Assembly (NCBI GenBank): GCA_017621955.1
Contig: JAGASB010000091.1
Location: 1-14,249 of the forward strand
Reading direction: 5' to 3'
DNA from: Clostridia bacterium
Lineage (GTDB): Bacteria > Bacillota_A > Clostridia > Christensenellales > Borkfalkiaceae
DNA length: 14,249 nucleotides
In this document: piece after piece, positions 1 to 5,785 of the stretch
How positions within the stretch are numbered: position 1 is the first letter of the stretch
Layout: every line of letters starts with the position of its first letter
The notes under the pieces: model-generated
Databases searched by the model: none
What the model was told of the DNA's origin: nothing
Seen by the model: only the letters and a program-made list of their open reading frames with translations
Translations under genes and position numbers: made by a program

Positions 1-217
1 AATTTTCATAAATAGAATAACCTTTTATTTCTTGTAGGCAAAAATATTTGCCCAAAGATTTCCGTTGGGCAAATACACGACGTTAAATAATATATTCTGG
101 GTAAAACTGGTAAACATGAATCCTTTGTAGAAAATGAAAAAATCTCGATCCTTTATTTCGTTAGTATTATACTAGCAATTTTAACATTTAAATTTTTTAA
201 AAATTATTTTTGATCAC
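1..217. other. Left flank, no gene seen
   Basis: This AT-rich stretch lies outside the tRNA-derived attachment core, and I find no convincing coding region in it. It holds the hairpin at 46-74 and a perfect 13-nt palindrome (TAGTATTATACTA) at about 162-174. The palindrome contains a TATAAT-like box on the minus strand at 166-171, but I see no good -35 partner. There is no tRNA-Leu 5' half here, so this is not the native sequence upstream of a tRNA gene. It is either the end of the same or a neighbouring mobile element, or chromosome rearranged by integration. Confidence 0.5.
46..74 (-). terminator. Hairpin, possible minus-strand terminator
   Basis: A perfect 10-bp inverted repeat (ATTTGCCCAA at 46-55, TTGGGCAAAT at 65-74) encloses a 9-nt loop. 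Read on the minus strand, the stem is followed by ATTTTTGCC, a short T-rich tail. It could therefore terminate leftward transcription. On the plus strand no T tract follows. The T run is short, so this is only a moderate call. Confidence 0.4.
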
Positions 218-272
218 CTTAAAATCCCTCGGAGTAACATCCGTGCCGGTTCAAGTCCGGCCAGCGGCACCA
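218..272 (+). other. Attachment site: 3' part of tRNA-Leu(TAA)
   Basis: From 218 the sequence follows a bacterial tRNA-Leu from anticodon loop to 3' end. The loop CTTAAAA (218-224) carries anticodon TAA. A variable arm with CGGA/TCCG pairing follows, then a T arm GCCGG-TTCAAGT-CCGGC, the acceptor 3' strand CAGCGGC, a discriminator A and an encoded CCA at 270-272. The sequence just before 218 does not pair as an anticodon stem, and no D arm or acceptor 5' strand (expected near GCCGCTG) exists upstream. This is therefore a partial tRNA copy. Tyrosine recombinases commonly use the tRNA anticodon-loop-to-CCA segment as a crossover core, and an integrase gene lies about 250 bp away. Confidence 0.85.
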
Positions 273-273
273 C

Positions 274-309
274 GAAAATCGTTAGGTTTTACCTAGCGAT
301 TTTCTTTTT
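274..309 (+). terminator. Intrinsic terminator after tRNA-Leu 3' end
   Basis: GAAAATCGTTAGG (274-286) and CCTAGCGATTTTC (292-304) form a 13-bp stem, with one G-T wobble and a 5-nt loop, followed by TTTTT at 305-309. It begins one base after the encoded CCA, as expected for the terminator of a tRNA gene. It sits on the integrase side of the core. The left arm contains a 16-nt sequence repeated at 3286-3301. Confidence 0.85.
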
Positions 310-518
310 ACCACCAGTTTTTTACAAAGGCTTTTTGAGTTATAAATTTTTTTGGGAAATAGCCAAATTTGGCTAAAACCACTCGTTTTTATGTGTTTTT
401 GGGGTTAAAAACGCCCGTTTTTTCCCTAAAAAATGCCATTTGGGAAACAATTGGGGGAAAAACTCGTTGGTTCCCAAACGCATTTTTCGTTAGGAATTTC
501 CTAATGATTTAGGCATTT
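310..518. other. att-proximal non-coding region with palindromes
   Basis: No gene lies between the tRNA-derived core and the integrase stop codon. The stretch contains a 14-bp perfect palindrome (AGCCAAATTTGGCT, 361-374). TTTGGGAA occurs at 351-358 and 439-446, and in reverse complement at 471-478. TTTCCC (421-426) faces GGGAAA (442-447), and TTAGGAA-T-TTCCTAA is at 490-504. This density of short inverted and direct repeats beside a tyrosine-integrase attachment core is what one expects for arm-type integrase and accessory-protein binding sites. That role is inferred; the repeats themselves are seen directly. Confidence 0.5.
483..499 (+). repeat. 17-bp repeat, copy 1 (other copy 1692-1708)
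   Basis: TTTTTCGTTAGGAATTT occurs at 483-499 and again, identical and in the same orientation, at 1692-1708 inside the integrase gene. The core CGTTAGG also heads a separate 16-bp repeat pair at 275-290 and 3286-3301 (AAAATCGTTAGGTTTT). Four same-strand copies of the core within 3 kb, two of them non-coding and next to the att core, suggest binding sites. Confidence 0.5.
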
Positions 519-1751
519 TTATAGCTCATATCTTACTTTATAAGCCTCTCTAAATAGATATTCGTCTGAATATGTCGTATAACCCCTATCAACTCTACTC
601 GTTTTAACGTCGCTATCAAATTCGTGTCCAGACCATATCATAACCACTTCCGGATTAACTCCGCACTCTTTTGCTCTCGTTATAAAGGTATAACGAAATT
701 CGTGAACGTGCCTATCTGGAAAAATTCTCTTTAATAAATCACGGACGCTATAAGGACTTACCGTTCTTGCCTTTTCAAAGTCAATTAAATCGATAACTTT
801 TTTAAGCATAGGCGTAAACGGAATTTTTCTTACAACTTCATCGTGACCGCGACGAGTTTTTTCAGTAATACAAGTTAGATAATTACTGTAAACTTTTATT
901 GACTGAAGTTTACCCACTCTCATCCCCGTATAAATTAAGGTTAGCACGGCAGATACACCGGCAAGGTAAGGGTTCTTTTTACAGTACTCTATTATTTGAT
1001 GCTCTTCATCTTTTGTAAACGCCCTACCCTTTTTAACTTTATAGTGCGAAAGCACTACTTTTTCTACTGGGTTTCGTAAGTCGTAGTCGTCGGCAATCAT
1101 AACGAACATATTTGACATAAGTTGTTTTATCTTATGCGCCGTTCTGTTTTTGCCTTGGTCAACTAGTCCGAATAAAAAGTCTTGAATTTCTTTTCTCGTA
1201 ATTTCGTTTAAGAACATTTTTCCAAATCGTGGAAGAATATGTGCAAACACGAGATTCTCATACGAATTGTAGGTTGATTCTTTTACCGTTTGTTTCTTAA
1301 TTTTAAGCCATTCTTCAACAAACTCTCTAAATTTTGGATATTTAGTCGATTGTTTTTCTGTTAGCGCGCGATAAAACTTCTCTATGAATTTCCTCTTCAT
1401 TTGCTCGAAGTCTTTACACATGACTTCAACGTTTAACCCGTCACGGCGATATCTGGCTTGATAATATTTCCCGCGAACCAAACGGTATGTAATAACTTTT
1501 TCATCAAAAACAAATAATCTTTGAATAATTTCTGGCATAGATTCTATCTCCTTTTTTGTAAATTTGATAAATCCTTGCCCTTCTTCTTTTTTCTTTTCTT
1601 CTTCCCTAAAAGAAGATATTTTTTTAAGCCGTTCTAAAGTAATGCTTTCCGACGCCGCTTTTAAAACGATTTGCATTGCATCGTCTCGCTCTTTTTCGTT
1701 AGGAATTTGCTCTAACGCCTTTAGAACTTTGTTTAATTCTCTATCTGTCAC
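519..1751 (-). CDS. Tyrosine recombinase (site-specific integrase)
   Basis: This enzyme would catalyse integration and excision of the element at the adjacent tRNA-Leu core. Numbered on the 429-aa frame that opens at a TTG (1808), residues about 155-245 form the core-binding SAM-like domain and 260-425 the catalytic domain. Catalytic residues are Arg297 (TGMR), a beta-hairpin Lys near 317, His369 and Arg372 (HEFR), His395 (SGH) and the nucleophile Tyr410 (GYTTYSDEY). The glutamate usual three residues after the first Arg is a lysine (TGMRVGKL). I prefer the GTG at 1751, giving about 410 aa: it overlaps the stop of an upstream short frame as GTGA and fits the usual N-terminus of such clostridial integrases. 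However, AAGGAGG directly abuts it without a spacer, so the start is uncertain. The gene is transcribed towards the att core. Confidence 0.93.
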   Translation of the reverse strand: MTDRELNKVLKALEQIPNEKERDDAMQIVLKAASESITLERLKKISSFREEEKKKEEGQGFIKFTKKEIESMPEIIQRLFVFDEKVITYRLVRGKYYQARYRRDGLNVEVMCKDFEQMKRKFIEKFYRALTEKQSTKYPKFREFVEEWLKIKKQTVKESTYNSYENLVFAHILPRFGKMFLNEITRKEIQDFLFGLVDQGKNRTAHKIKQLMSNMFVMIADDYDLRNPVEKVVLSHYKVKKGRAFTKDEEHQIIEYCKKNPYLAGVSAVLTLIYTGMRVGKLQSIKVYSNYLTCITEKTRRGHDEVVRKIPFTPMLKKVIDLIDFEKARTVSPYSVRDLLKRIFPDRHVHEFRYTFITRAKECGVNPEVVMIWSGHEFDSDVKTSRVDRGYTTYSDEYLFREAYKVRYEL

Positions 1752-1936
1752 CTCCTTACAAAGTATGGCGGACCGTGTAGTCGCCCTATATTCCCTCCCT
1801 GTCCACAAGTGGCTTTTTTAGCGTTCCTTGCTTCATCGTCGGACTTGTCCACACTACGTTTAGGGTTAGTTATATTATACTCTAAAAAGCCTATTAAAGT
1901 CAATTTGTTTCCCAAATCGTTATCTAATATAAACAT
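1748..1936 (-). CDS. Possible short leader ORF upstream of integrase
   Basis: This is a 62-codon frame starting with ATG, with GGAG seven bases upstream. Its last codons (AGG AGG TGA) form the integrase ribosome site, and its TGA overlaps the integrase GTG as GTGA, an arrangement typical of translational coupling. Against a protein role, the likely integrase promoter lies inside this frame, so a transcript from that promoter would miss its start. I recognise no domain. It could be a true small gene, a regulatory leader, or chance. Confidence 0.25.
   Translation of the reverse strand: MFILDNDLGNKLTLIGFLEYNITNPKRSVDKSDDEARNAKKATCGQGGNIGRLHGPPYFVRR
1874..1903 (-). promoter_or_regulatory. Integrase promoter
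   Basis: On the minus strand TTGACT (1903-1898) and TATAAT (1879-1874) are separated by 18 bp. This predicts a transcript starting near 1867, about 115 nt upstream of the GTG start. A TTTGGGAAAC box, repeated near the att core, lies directly upstream of the -35 box. Confidence 0.7.
1905..1917 (-). repeat. 13-bp box shared by int promoter and att region
   Basis: ATTTGGGAAACAA read on the minus strand here is identical to 438-450 on the plus strand. One copy abuts the integrase -35 box and the other lies between the att core and the integrase gene. This suggests one protein, probably the integrase or an excisionase-type factor, binds both places. Confidence 0.5.
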
Positions 1937-1994
1937 AATAAATCTCCGTTATTTTTAATTTTTTTATTGAATTTTTGTTAAAATCAGTATCACA

Positions 1995-2024
1995 GAAAAT
2001 GCCGCCTAGCTTTCGCTCGGCGGC
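1995..2024 (-). terminator. Terminator closing the element-core operon
   Basis: On the minus strand GCCGCCGAGC and GCTAGGCGGC form a 10-bp stem with one mismatch and a GAAA tetraloop, followed by ATTTTCT. It lies seven bases after the stop of the last gene of the operon. It separates that operon from the integrase transcription unit. Confidence 0.85.
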
Positions 2025-2031
2025 TTAACCT

Positions 2032-2400
2032 TTACCTTTTCGTATTCTGCCATTTTGGAAATCCTAAACGCTCTTCAATCACGTCTAACTTGCAAACGTA
2101 ATAACTTGCCCTATTGCCAAAATACGCTTGTAAGTATGATAATTGAAAGTCATAGCACAAGATATTGCCAGTCAACTTATGAAAGGTCATATAGTCGTAT
2201 AAACGAACCAACTTTTCCATATCACTATCTAAATGATTGAAAAATAATTTTCCGTCCTTAACAGCGTCAAAGTTGTTATAACTGTGTTTCATCTCTTCTT
2301 TTGAGAAAAATATTTCTGTTATTTTTTCTCTATAATCTTTCGTAAAAAGAATTCTTAATAGCCTTATGCCGTTTTCATCTAAAGGAACAATGCACGCCAT
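2032..2400 (-). CDS. C-terminal part of a frameshifted element protein
   Basis: This frame continues the preceding gene in the +1 frame. It could begin at ATG 2400 or at TTG 2412, but neither has a ribosome site, and the upstream gene is still being translated there. Skipping one base after GTG CAT in the upstream gene gives a smooth join (GVH-VPLDENGIRLL). The segment then runs through a D/E-rich middle (DSDMEKLVRLYDYM) to a TAA just before the operon terminator. It is about 120 residues with no motif I can name. I read it as the second half of a roughly 400-aa protein typical of clostridial mobile elements rather than an independent gene. A separately initiated protein remains possible. Confidence 0.6.
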   Translation of the reverse strand: MACIVPLDENGIRLLRILFTKDYREKITEIFFSKEEMKHSYNNFDAVKDGKLFFNHLDSDMEKLVRLYDYMTFHKLTGNILCYDFQLSYLQAYFGNRASYYVCKLDVIEERLGFPKWQNTKR

Positions 2401-3211
2401 AATACACGTCAATAATGCTAACAGGTGCTTCCTTATACGATCTACCGTTTGCGCCTTTAACCGAGCGTTTTACCCTTGATTGCTTTATTGAATCTAAAAC
2501 GACCTGACCGTTATTAGCAAACATAATACAACTCGTATTCCATTTTAATGCGCTATTGTGAGAAGCAATAGAACCAATTAAACAACTTGCTTTTACTTCA
2601 CCCTCACCGTTCCAACGCATTGGCTCGTTTCGGGTGTTATATACCGAATAGCAACGATGCTTGGTCATGACTGCCCCGAGCGTCAAAATGTATTTCAGTT
2701 TTACACTCTCTCCTTCGTTAATGTTCTTTAACGTCCTTGAACTATAAAAACTGGGATACTGAATCAAGTTTTCATTTGTCGGCATACTAAAAGGTCTAAG
2801 TGGTCTAGTTAAATTTGGATCAACAGTTACGCCTGCACGATACAGCATCATCACGACTTCTGCAAGTTTATGATTTCTCAAAACGTGCGTGTCTTCAAAA
2901 GATAAATTTGTGCCATACGTAATATTTTCATAGTTTTTAAGTAAACCTATCCAACCAAGCAGAATTTTACCCTTTGCAGTAATGCGAAGAGTTTTCTTTG
3001 AGCCCTCGCCATTTTTAGAAATTGCTTTGCACGTTATCCTTTCTTTTGTTATAGCGTTCTCATATTCTTGCTCTTCTAACATTTTGCTCACCACTCTTTT
3101 TACCGTTTGCGCACTCCCTAATAGATATAAAGATTGCTGGGGTATTTCCCCAACAATCCCTATTAAACCGAGAATTGTAACAATGTGACTGCCACTACTA
3201 ACCCTTAGCAT
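2375..3211 (-). CDS. Winged-helix-like element protein, N-terminal part (frameshifted)
   Basis: The likely start is the ATG at 3211, with GGAGG eight bases upstream. The in-frame TTG at 3226 would put the ribosome site inside the gene. The product begins MLRVSSGSHIVTILGLIGIV and then PQQSLYLLG, matching my memory of a family of about 400 aa on clostridial integrative elements with an N-terminal winged-helix-type region (replication-relaxation-like). Residues up to about 110 look like a helix-turn-helix with a KKTLRITAKGK wing. The start overlaps the stop of the preceding 61-aa gene by 7 bp, implying coupled translation. The frame ends at TGA 2375, where the sequence resumes in the +1 frame. 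The family name is from memory and uncertain; the split is seen directly. Confidence 0.65.
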   Translation of the reverse strand: MLRVSSGSHIVTILGLIGIVGEIPQQSLYLLGSAQTVKRVVSKMLEEQEYENAITKERITCKAISKNGEGSKKTLRITAKGKILLGWIGLLKNYENITYGTNLSFEDTHVLRNHKLAEVVMMLYRAGVTVDPNLTRPLRPFSMPTNENLIQYPSFYSSRTLKNINEGESVKLKYILTLGAVMTKHRCYSVYNTRNEPMRWNGEGEVKASCLIGSIASHNSALKWNTSCIMFANNGQVVLDSIKQSRVKRSVKGANGRSYKEAPVSIIDVYYGVHCSFR

Positions 3212-3390
3212 ATCATATCCCTCCAAGAATAATAACTACGACAAGTTATTATTCTCCCCGCCTTAAAATCGGGGTTAAAAAACGTAAAATCGTTAGGTTT
3301 TTCAAGCATTTTCATATCCATCAAAGATATACAAAAATTTTTACCCCATTTTTGACATAAATGTCGTAGTCTTTTAATGCCGTAAATCAT
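3205..3390 (-). CDS. Small hypothetical protein (61 aa)
   Basis: The start ATG at 3390 has AGGAGG 11 bases upstream. The frame overlaps the end of the upstream DUF6100-like gene by 17 bp and the ATG of the downstream winged-helix-like gene by 7 bp. This packing argues that it is a real coupled cistron. The product is basic at the N-terminus (MIYGIKRLRHLCQKWGK), contains two cysteines there and in the middle, and ends in an aromatic-rich tail (CRSYYSWRDMIC). I recognise no domain, signal peptide or membrane segment. It also carries one copy (3286-3301) of the CGTTAGG repeat. Function unknown. Confidence 0.55.
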   Translation of the reverse strand: MIYGIKRLRHLCQKWGKNFCISLMDMKMLEKPNDFTFFNPDFKAGRIITCRSYYSWRDMIC

Positions 3391-4057
3391 ATAGTTTTGG
3401 TCCTCCTGAAAGCATATTTTTGCGTATTTTTATAAACTCTTCAAACTCGTCTTGTGGAACAACGTAAACTTCCGTCCTGCACGTTTTATCCTTTGCACTC
3501 ATATAAAAATGTTCGCAATACCACGGCGCATCATATTTCATTGCAAAGAACGCAACGATGTCCGAAACTTGATTTATTTCAATATTATCGTGGTCTCGCA
3601 TTTTCTTTTCTGGGAAGTCTTCTTCATAAACGTGGCGATAAACAAGCACTGCGTCTTTGGGTTTATATCGCACTTTATTTTTAAAAAACTTTTCCATTAC
3701 TGGATATAAAATTGAGCGTATGTATCTATTGTTGCCATGCTCTTTCTTTTGTAGTAGCCACGGCATTTTTACACAAAACCACCCTTGCTCGGTATAACCA
3801 ATTTCAATGTTTACTGTCTTTTCTATTATCTCATAAACGTCGCTTAAAGCCTTTGGCTCTCCCGTATATACGGGAAGTTCACTCATCAGCAAATTGAACT
3901 TTTCTGTTTGCTCAACAACCGATAAGAACTTCCCGTAAATTTCTTTCACGGGATAGCCTTCCTGTATCATTACTTCTGCTTCAAACAAAAGTTTATCTAT
4001 ACAGTTAAGCTTTTTACGATGGCTTTTTATGAGTTCAAGATAATCATCTTTTGTCAT
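3374..4057 (-). CDS. DUF6100-like protein (227 aa)
   Basis: The start ATG at 4057 has GGAGG eight bases upstream, 15 bp after the stop of the preceding paralogue. The N-terminal 60 residues are helical and charged. The rest contains conserved-looking blocks: LPVYTGEPKALSD (about 60-73), IGYTEQGWFCVKMPWLLQKK (about 86-105), VLVYRHVYEEDFPEKK, then HDNIEINQVSDIVAFF and EVYVVPQDEFEEF near the end. These match my memory of the DUF6100 family carried by clostridial conjugative and integrative elements. No biochemical role is known to me. The upstream neighbour has the same order of blocks, so the pair arose by duplication. Soluble, no signal peptide. Confidence 0.75.
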   Translation of the reverse strand: MTKDDYLELIKSHRKKLNCIDKLLFEAEVMIQEGYPVKEIYGKFLSVVEQTEKFNLLMSELPVYTGEPKALSDVYEIIEKTVNIEIGYTEQGWFCVKMPWLLQKKEHGNNRYIRSILYPVMEKFFKNKVRYKPKDAVLVYRHVYEEDFPEKKMRDHDNIEINQVSDIVAFFAMKYDAPWYCEHFYMSAKDKTCRTEVYVVPQDEFEEFIKIRKNMLSGGPKLYDLRH

Positions 4058-4072
4058 AAATTAGCCCTCCGT

Positions 4073-4714
4073 TTAGTTTTTTAAGTACTTGATTTTGAAC
4101 TCATCGTACTTGTCTTTTGGCAATAAATAAATTTCTGTTGCCATTTTCTCACCAACAAAATTACCACTGCCGATACTTGATGGACTACGAACTCCAATAA
4201 AAATAGATGACCACTTCAAAGCCATTTCTTTATGGTCGCCAAACATAGATTCATCTATTGTTTCAGGATAAATGAATTTAGCGTAAAACAAACAATCTTC
4301 AAACGGCTTGTCAAAATGTTCTAAAACGAATTCTTCAAAAAATTGAGCTACGCAAGTTCTGTAATTAAGCCAAATATCAAAATTTTCATCCCTTACAATG
4401 TAAGGCATTTTAATTTTGACACCTCCTTCTTCTGTTAAACCGATTTTAGGTTTCCACTCAAGCTTTTCCGGTTCTTCTTTTGTGTCTAACAACACTAGAA
4501 ATTCATCAAGTCGAGTTTTAGCCGTTTTAATCATTTTTACTATGCGAGCTTTTCTTTCGTCGTTCTTCGTTCGTCCTTCACGGGAATCCAAGTATCCTAT
4601 CTCTCTTGAAATATCCGTTACTAATTTAGTTAATGAGTTGCAAATAATGATGTTTTTATCCATGATTTTATAACCTCCGAATTTAAATTTTTTATTTATT
4701 ATTTTTTTAGTCAT
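4073..4714 (-). CDS. Diverged DUF6100-like paralogue
   Basis: This product lines up block by block with the next gene. IGLTEEGGVKIKMPYIV matches IGYTEQGWFCVKMPWLL, FEDCLFYAKFIYPE matches KDAVLVYRHVYEE, and ATEIYLLPKDKYDEF matches RTEVYVVPQDEFEEF. It is shorter (196-213 aa) and has lost the strict HDNIEINQVSDI block, keeping only a weak HKEMALKWSSIF counterpart. Two starts are plausible: ATG 4714 with AAGGAG nine bases upstream, and ATG 4663 with GGAGG ten bases upstream. Both are in frame and both have good ribosome sites, so two isoforms may be made. It is the first full-length gene after the attenuator-like leader. Confidence 0.7.
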   Translation of the reverse strand: MTKKIINKKFKFGGYKIMDKNIIICNSLTKLVTDISREIGYLDSREGRTKNDERKARIVKMIKTAKTRLDEFLVLLDTKEEPEKLEWKPKIGLTEEGGVKIKMPYIVRDENFDIWLNYRTCVAQFFEEFVLEHFDKPFEDCLFYAKFIYPETIDESMFGDHKEMALKWSSIFIGVRSPSSIGSGNFVGEKMATEIYLLPKDKYDEFKIKYLKN

Positions 4715-4744
4715 AGATTTTTGCTCCTTTTTATTTAAAATTAA

Positions 4745-4776
4745 AAAAGCTCTGATTAAAAATTTTCAGAGCTTTT
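4745..4776 (-). terminator. Terminator within the operon leader
   Basis: AAAAGCTCTGA (4745-4755) and TCAGAGCTTTT (4766-4776) form a perfect 11-bp stem with a 10-nt loop. On the minus strand it ends in a run of six T, and in the other direction four T close the stem, so it may work both ways. It lies 31 bp upstream of the DUF6100-like gene and 40 bp downstream of the leader-peptide stop. It would block expression of the whole operon unless read through. Confidence 0.85.
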
Positions 4777-4815
4777 ATATATTGCCTTTCGGCTATTTAG
4801 TTGTAAAATTTTGCT

Positions 4816-4854
4816 CTATGGTCCGTGCGCATACAAATATATAATGTTTTGCAT
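4816..4854 (-). CDS. 12-residue leader peptide
   Basis: A short frame encoding MQNIIYLYAHGP and ending in TAG is preceded by AAGGAGGTG, five bases before its ATG. This is one of the strongest ribosome sites in the window. It sits between two intrinsic terminators in the leader of the element-core operon. Such an arrangement is typical of ribosome-mediated attenuation, where stalling or translation of the peptide decides whether the downstream hairpin forms. AGAGC around its stop codon (4813-4817) can pair with GCTCT of the terminator's first arm (4768-4772), a possible but weak antiterminator. Function is inferred. Confidence 0.5.
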   Translation of the reverse strand: MQNIIYLYAHGP

Positions 4855-4882
4855 AAATTCACCTCCTTTATTTTTTGCAAAC

Positions 4883-4915
4883 AAAAAACGCCTCCGAGAT
4901 CTTTCTCGAAAGCGT
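4883..4915 (-). terminator. Terminator between HTH gene and leader peptide
   Basis: ACGCCTCCGAGA (4888-4899) and TCTCGAAAGCGT (4904-4915) pair over 12 bp, with two G-T wobbles and a 4-nt loop. On the minus strand the stem is followed by six T. On the plus strand TCGTTTTTT follows, so it can act in both directions. It lies only 30 bp downstream of the predicted start point at about 4945, so it would also act as a first attenuator on transcripts from the 4952 promoter. Confidence 0.8.
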
Positions 4916-4951
4916 TCGTTTTTTGAATTGATTAAATTTTTTGACGATATC

Positions 4952-4966
4952 ATTATAACATATGTA
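4952..4966 (-). promoter_or_regulatory. Extended -10 promoter of element-core operon
   Basis: On the minus strand TATAAT (4957-4952) is preceded by TG one base upstream, an extended -10 element. No good -35 box is present at 17 bp. Transcription would start near 4945 and enter a roughly 230-nt leader with two terminators and a leader peptide before the first DUF6100-like gene. Confidence 0.6.
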
Positions 4967-5053
4967 AAACTGACATTTCACTGCCAAATGCTTTTTTTAA
5001 TTAAAAAATATTTTTTATTAAGCATTAACACTTTTATATTTTATTTAATAATT

Positions 5054-5638
5054 TTAAGGCTTGCAAGTATGAATATGAGAGGCTAAATAACAGTTATTAA
5101 ATATTTCTTCAAAAAATTTAGTTAGCACATCCAACTTGTCCATATTCTCAATAAGCATACCACCTATAGCTACTGCAAGAAGCGCCATTGCTTTATTCTT
5201 TAATCTATGATAATGGCTATTTCCTATATGTAGTTCAGATTGAATTTCTCTAGTTTTCATAATTTTGCCCGATTCAATATATGCATGATATAAAATCTTT
5301 GACATAACAACTCCGTTATTCTCAAAATTTTCTAACCTTTTTACATTTTCTTCTATCTCATCAAGAACGTTTGATAATTGTTTAACCTCTTCTTCGTAAT
5401 ATGCTTCGTAATAAAAACATGCAAACATAAGATTTCTATAATTATTTAAAATACATTGTGTGTTCATAAATGCTTGTTTTGCTAATCCCCTCACAATATC
5501 ATCTTCTTCATCTTTAAGGGATTTCTCTTTGTCTCTAAGCATATTTATCATATTTTCTACTAAAATGCTTAACTCTTTTTCTTGTTTTGAATATTCTTTC
5601 TTCTTAATAAAACAATAATCTTCTAAAAAACCTTCCAT
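5054..5638 (-). CDS. Unknown protein with HTH-like C-terminus
   Basis: The start ATG at 5638 has AAGGAGG six bases upstream, and a promoter lies just behind it. The 194-aa product is mostly alpha-helical: a charged coiled-coil-like N-terminal half (about 10-105, rich in E and K) and a C-terminal part. Residues about 127-152 (KTREIQSELHIGNSHYHRLKNKA) have the pattern of a helix-turn-helix as in phage ArpU-type or sigma-like regulators. A hydrophobic helix (MALLAVAIGGMLI) follows. It is a single-gene unit closed by the terminator at 4883-4915. A regulatory role for the element is plausible, but the family is not recognised with certainty. Confidence 0.65.
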   Translation of the reverse strand: MEGFLEDYCFIKKKEYSKQEKELSILVENMINMLRDKEKSLKDEEDDIVRGLAKQAFMNTQCILNNYRNLMFACFYYEAYYEEEVKQLSNVLDEIEENVKRLENFENNGVVMSKILYHAYIESGKIMKTREIQSELHIGNSHYHRLKNKAMALLAVAIGGMLIENMDKLDVLTKFFEEIFNNCYLASHIHTCKP

Positions 5639-5670
5639 TATTTTCCTCCTTCATATTTAACCTTATATAT

Positions 5671-5699
5671 ATTATATCAACAATAAATACTAATTACCA
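5671..5699 (-). promoter_or_regulatory. Promoter of the HTH-like gene
   Basis: On the minus strand TATAAT (5676-5671) is preceded by TGA, forming an extended -10 box. A weak -35 (TGGTAA, 5699-5694) lies 17 bp upstream. The predicted start near 5664 gives a 5' leader of about 26 nt containing the ribosome site. Confidence 0.65.
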
Positions 5700-5704
5700 G
5701 TAAG

Positions 5705-5734
5705 CATAAGTGTAGAAACTATAACCATAAGTGT
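5705..5734 (+). repeat. Direct repeat upstream of the HTH-gene promoter
   Basis: CATAAGTGT occurs at 5705-5713 and 5726-5734, with a period of 21 bp, two helical turns. The repeats lie directly upstream of the -35 box of the 5671 promoter. Same-face spacing suggests an activator or repressor binding as a dimer. The neighbouring HTH-like protein is a candidate, by inference only. Confidence 0.45.
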
Positions 5735-5785
5735 GATAATCTTACTTATAGTTAATATTTCTTCCTTATACGCCAAGTTTAAATG

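Noticed and set aside
218..272. A complete functional tRNA-Leu gene
   Set aside because: No acceptor 5' strand, D arm or anticodon-stem 5' strand can be found upstream.
3256..3274. CCTTAAAATC at 3261-3270, identical to the start of the att core, inside a CCCCG/CGGGG hairpin
   Set aside because: Only 10 bp match and the tRNA sequence does not continue, so a second attachment site is not supported.
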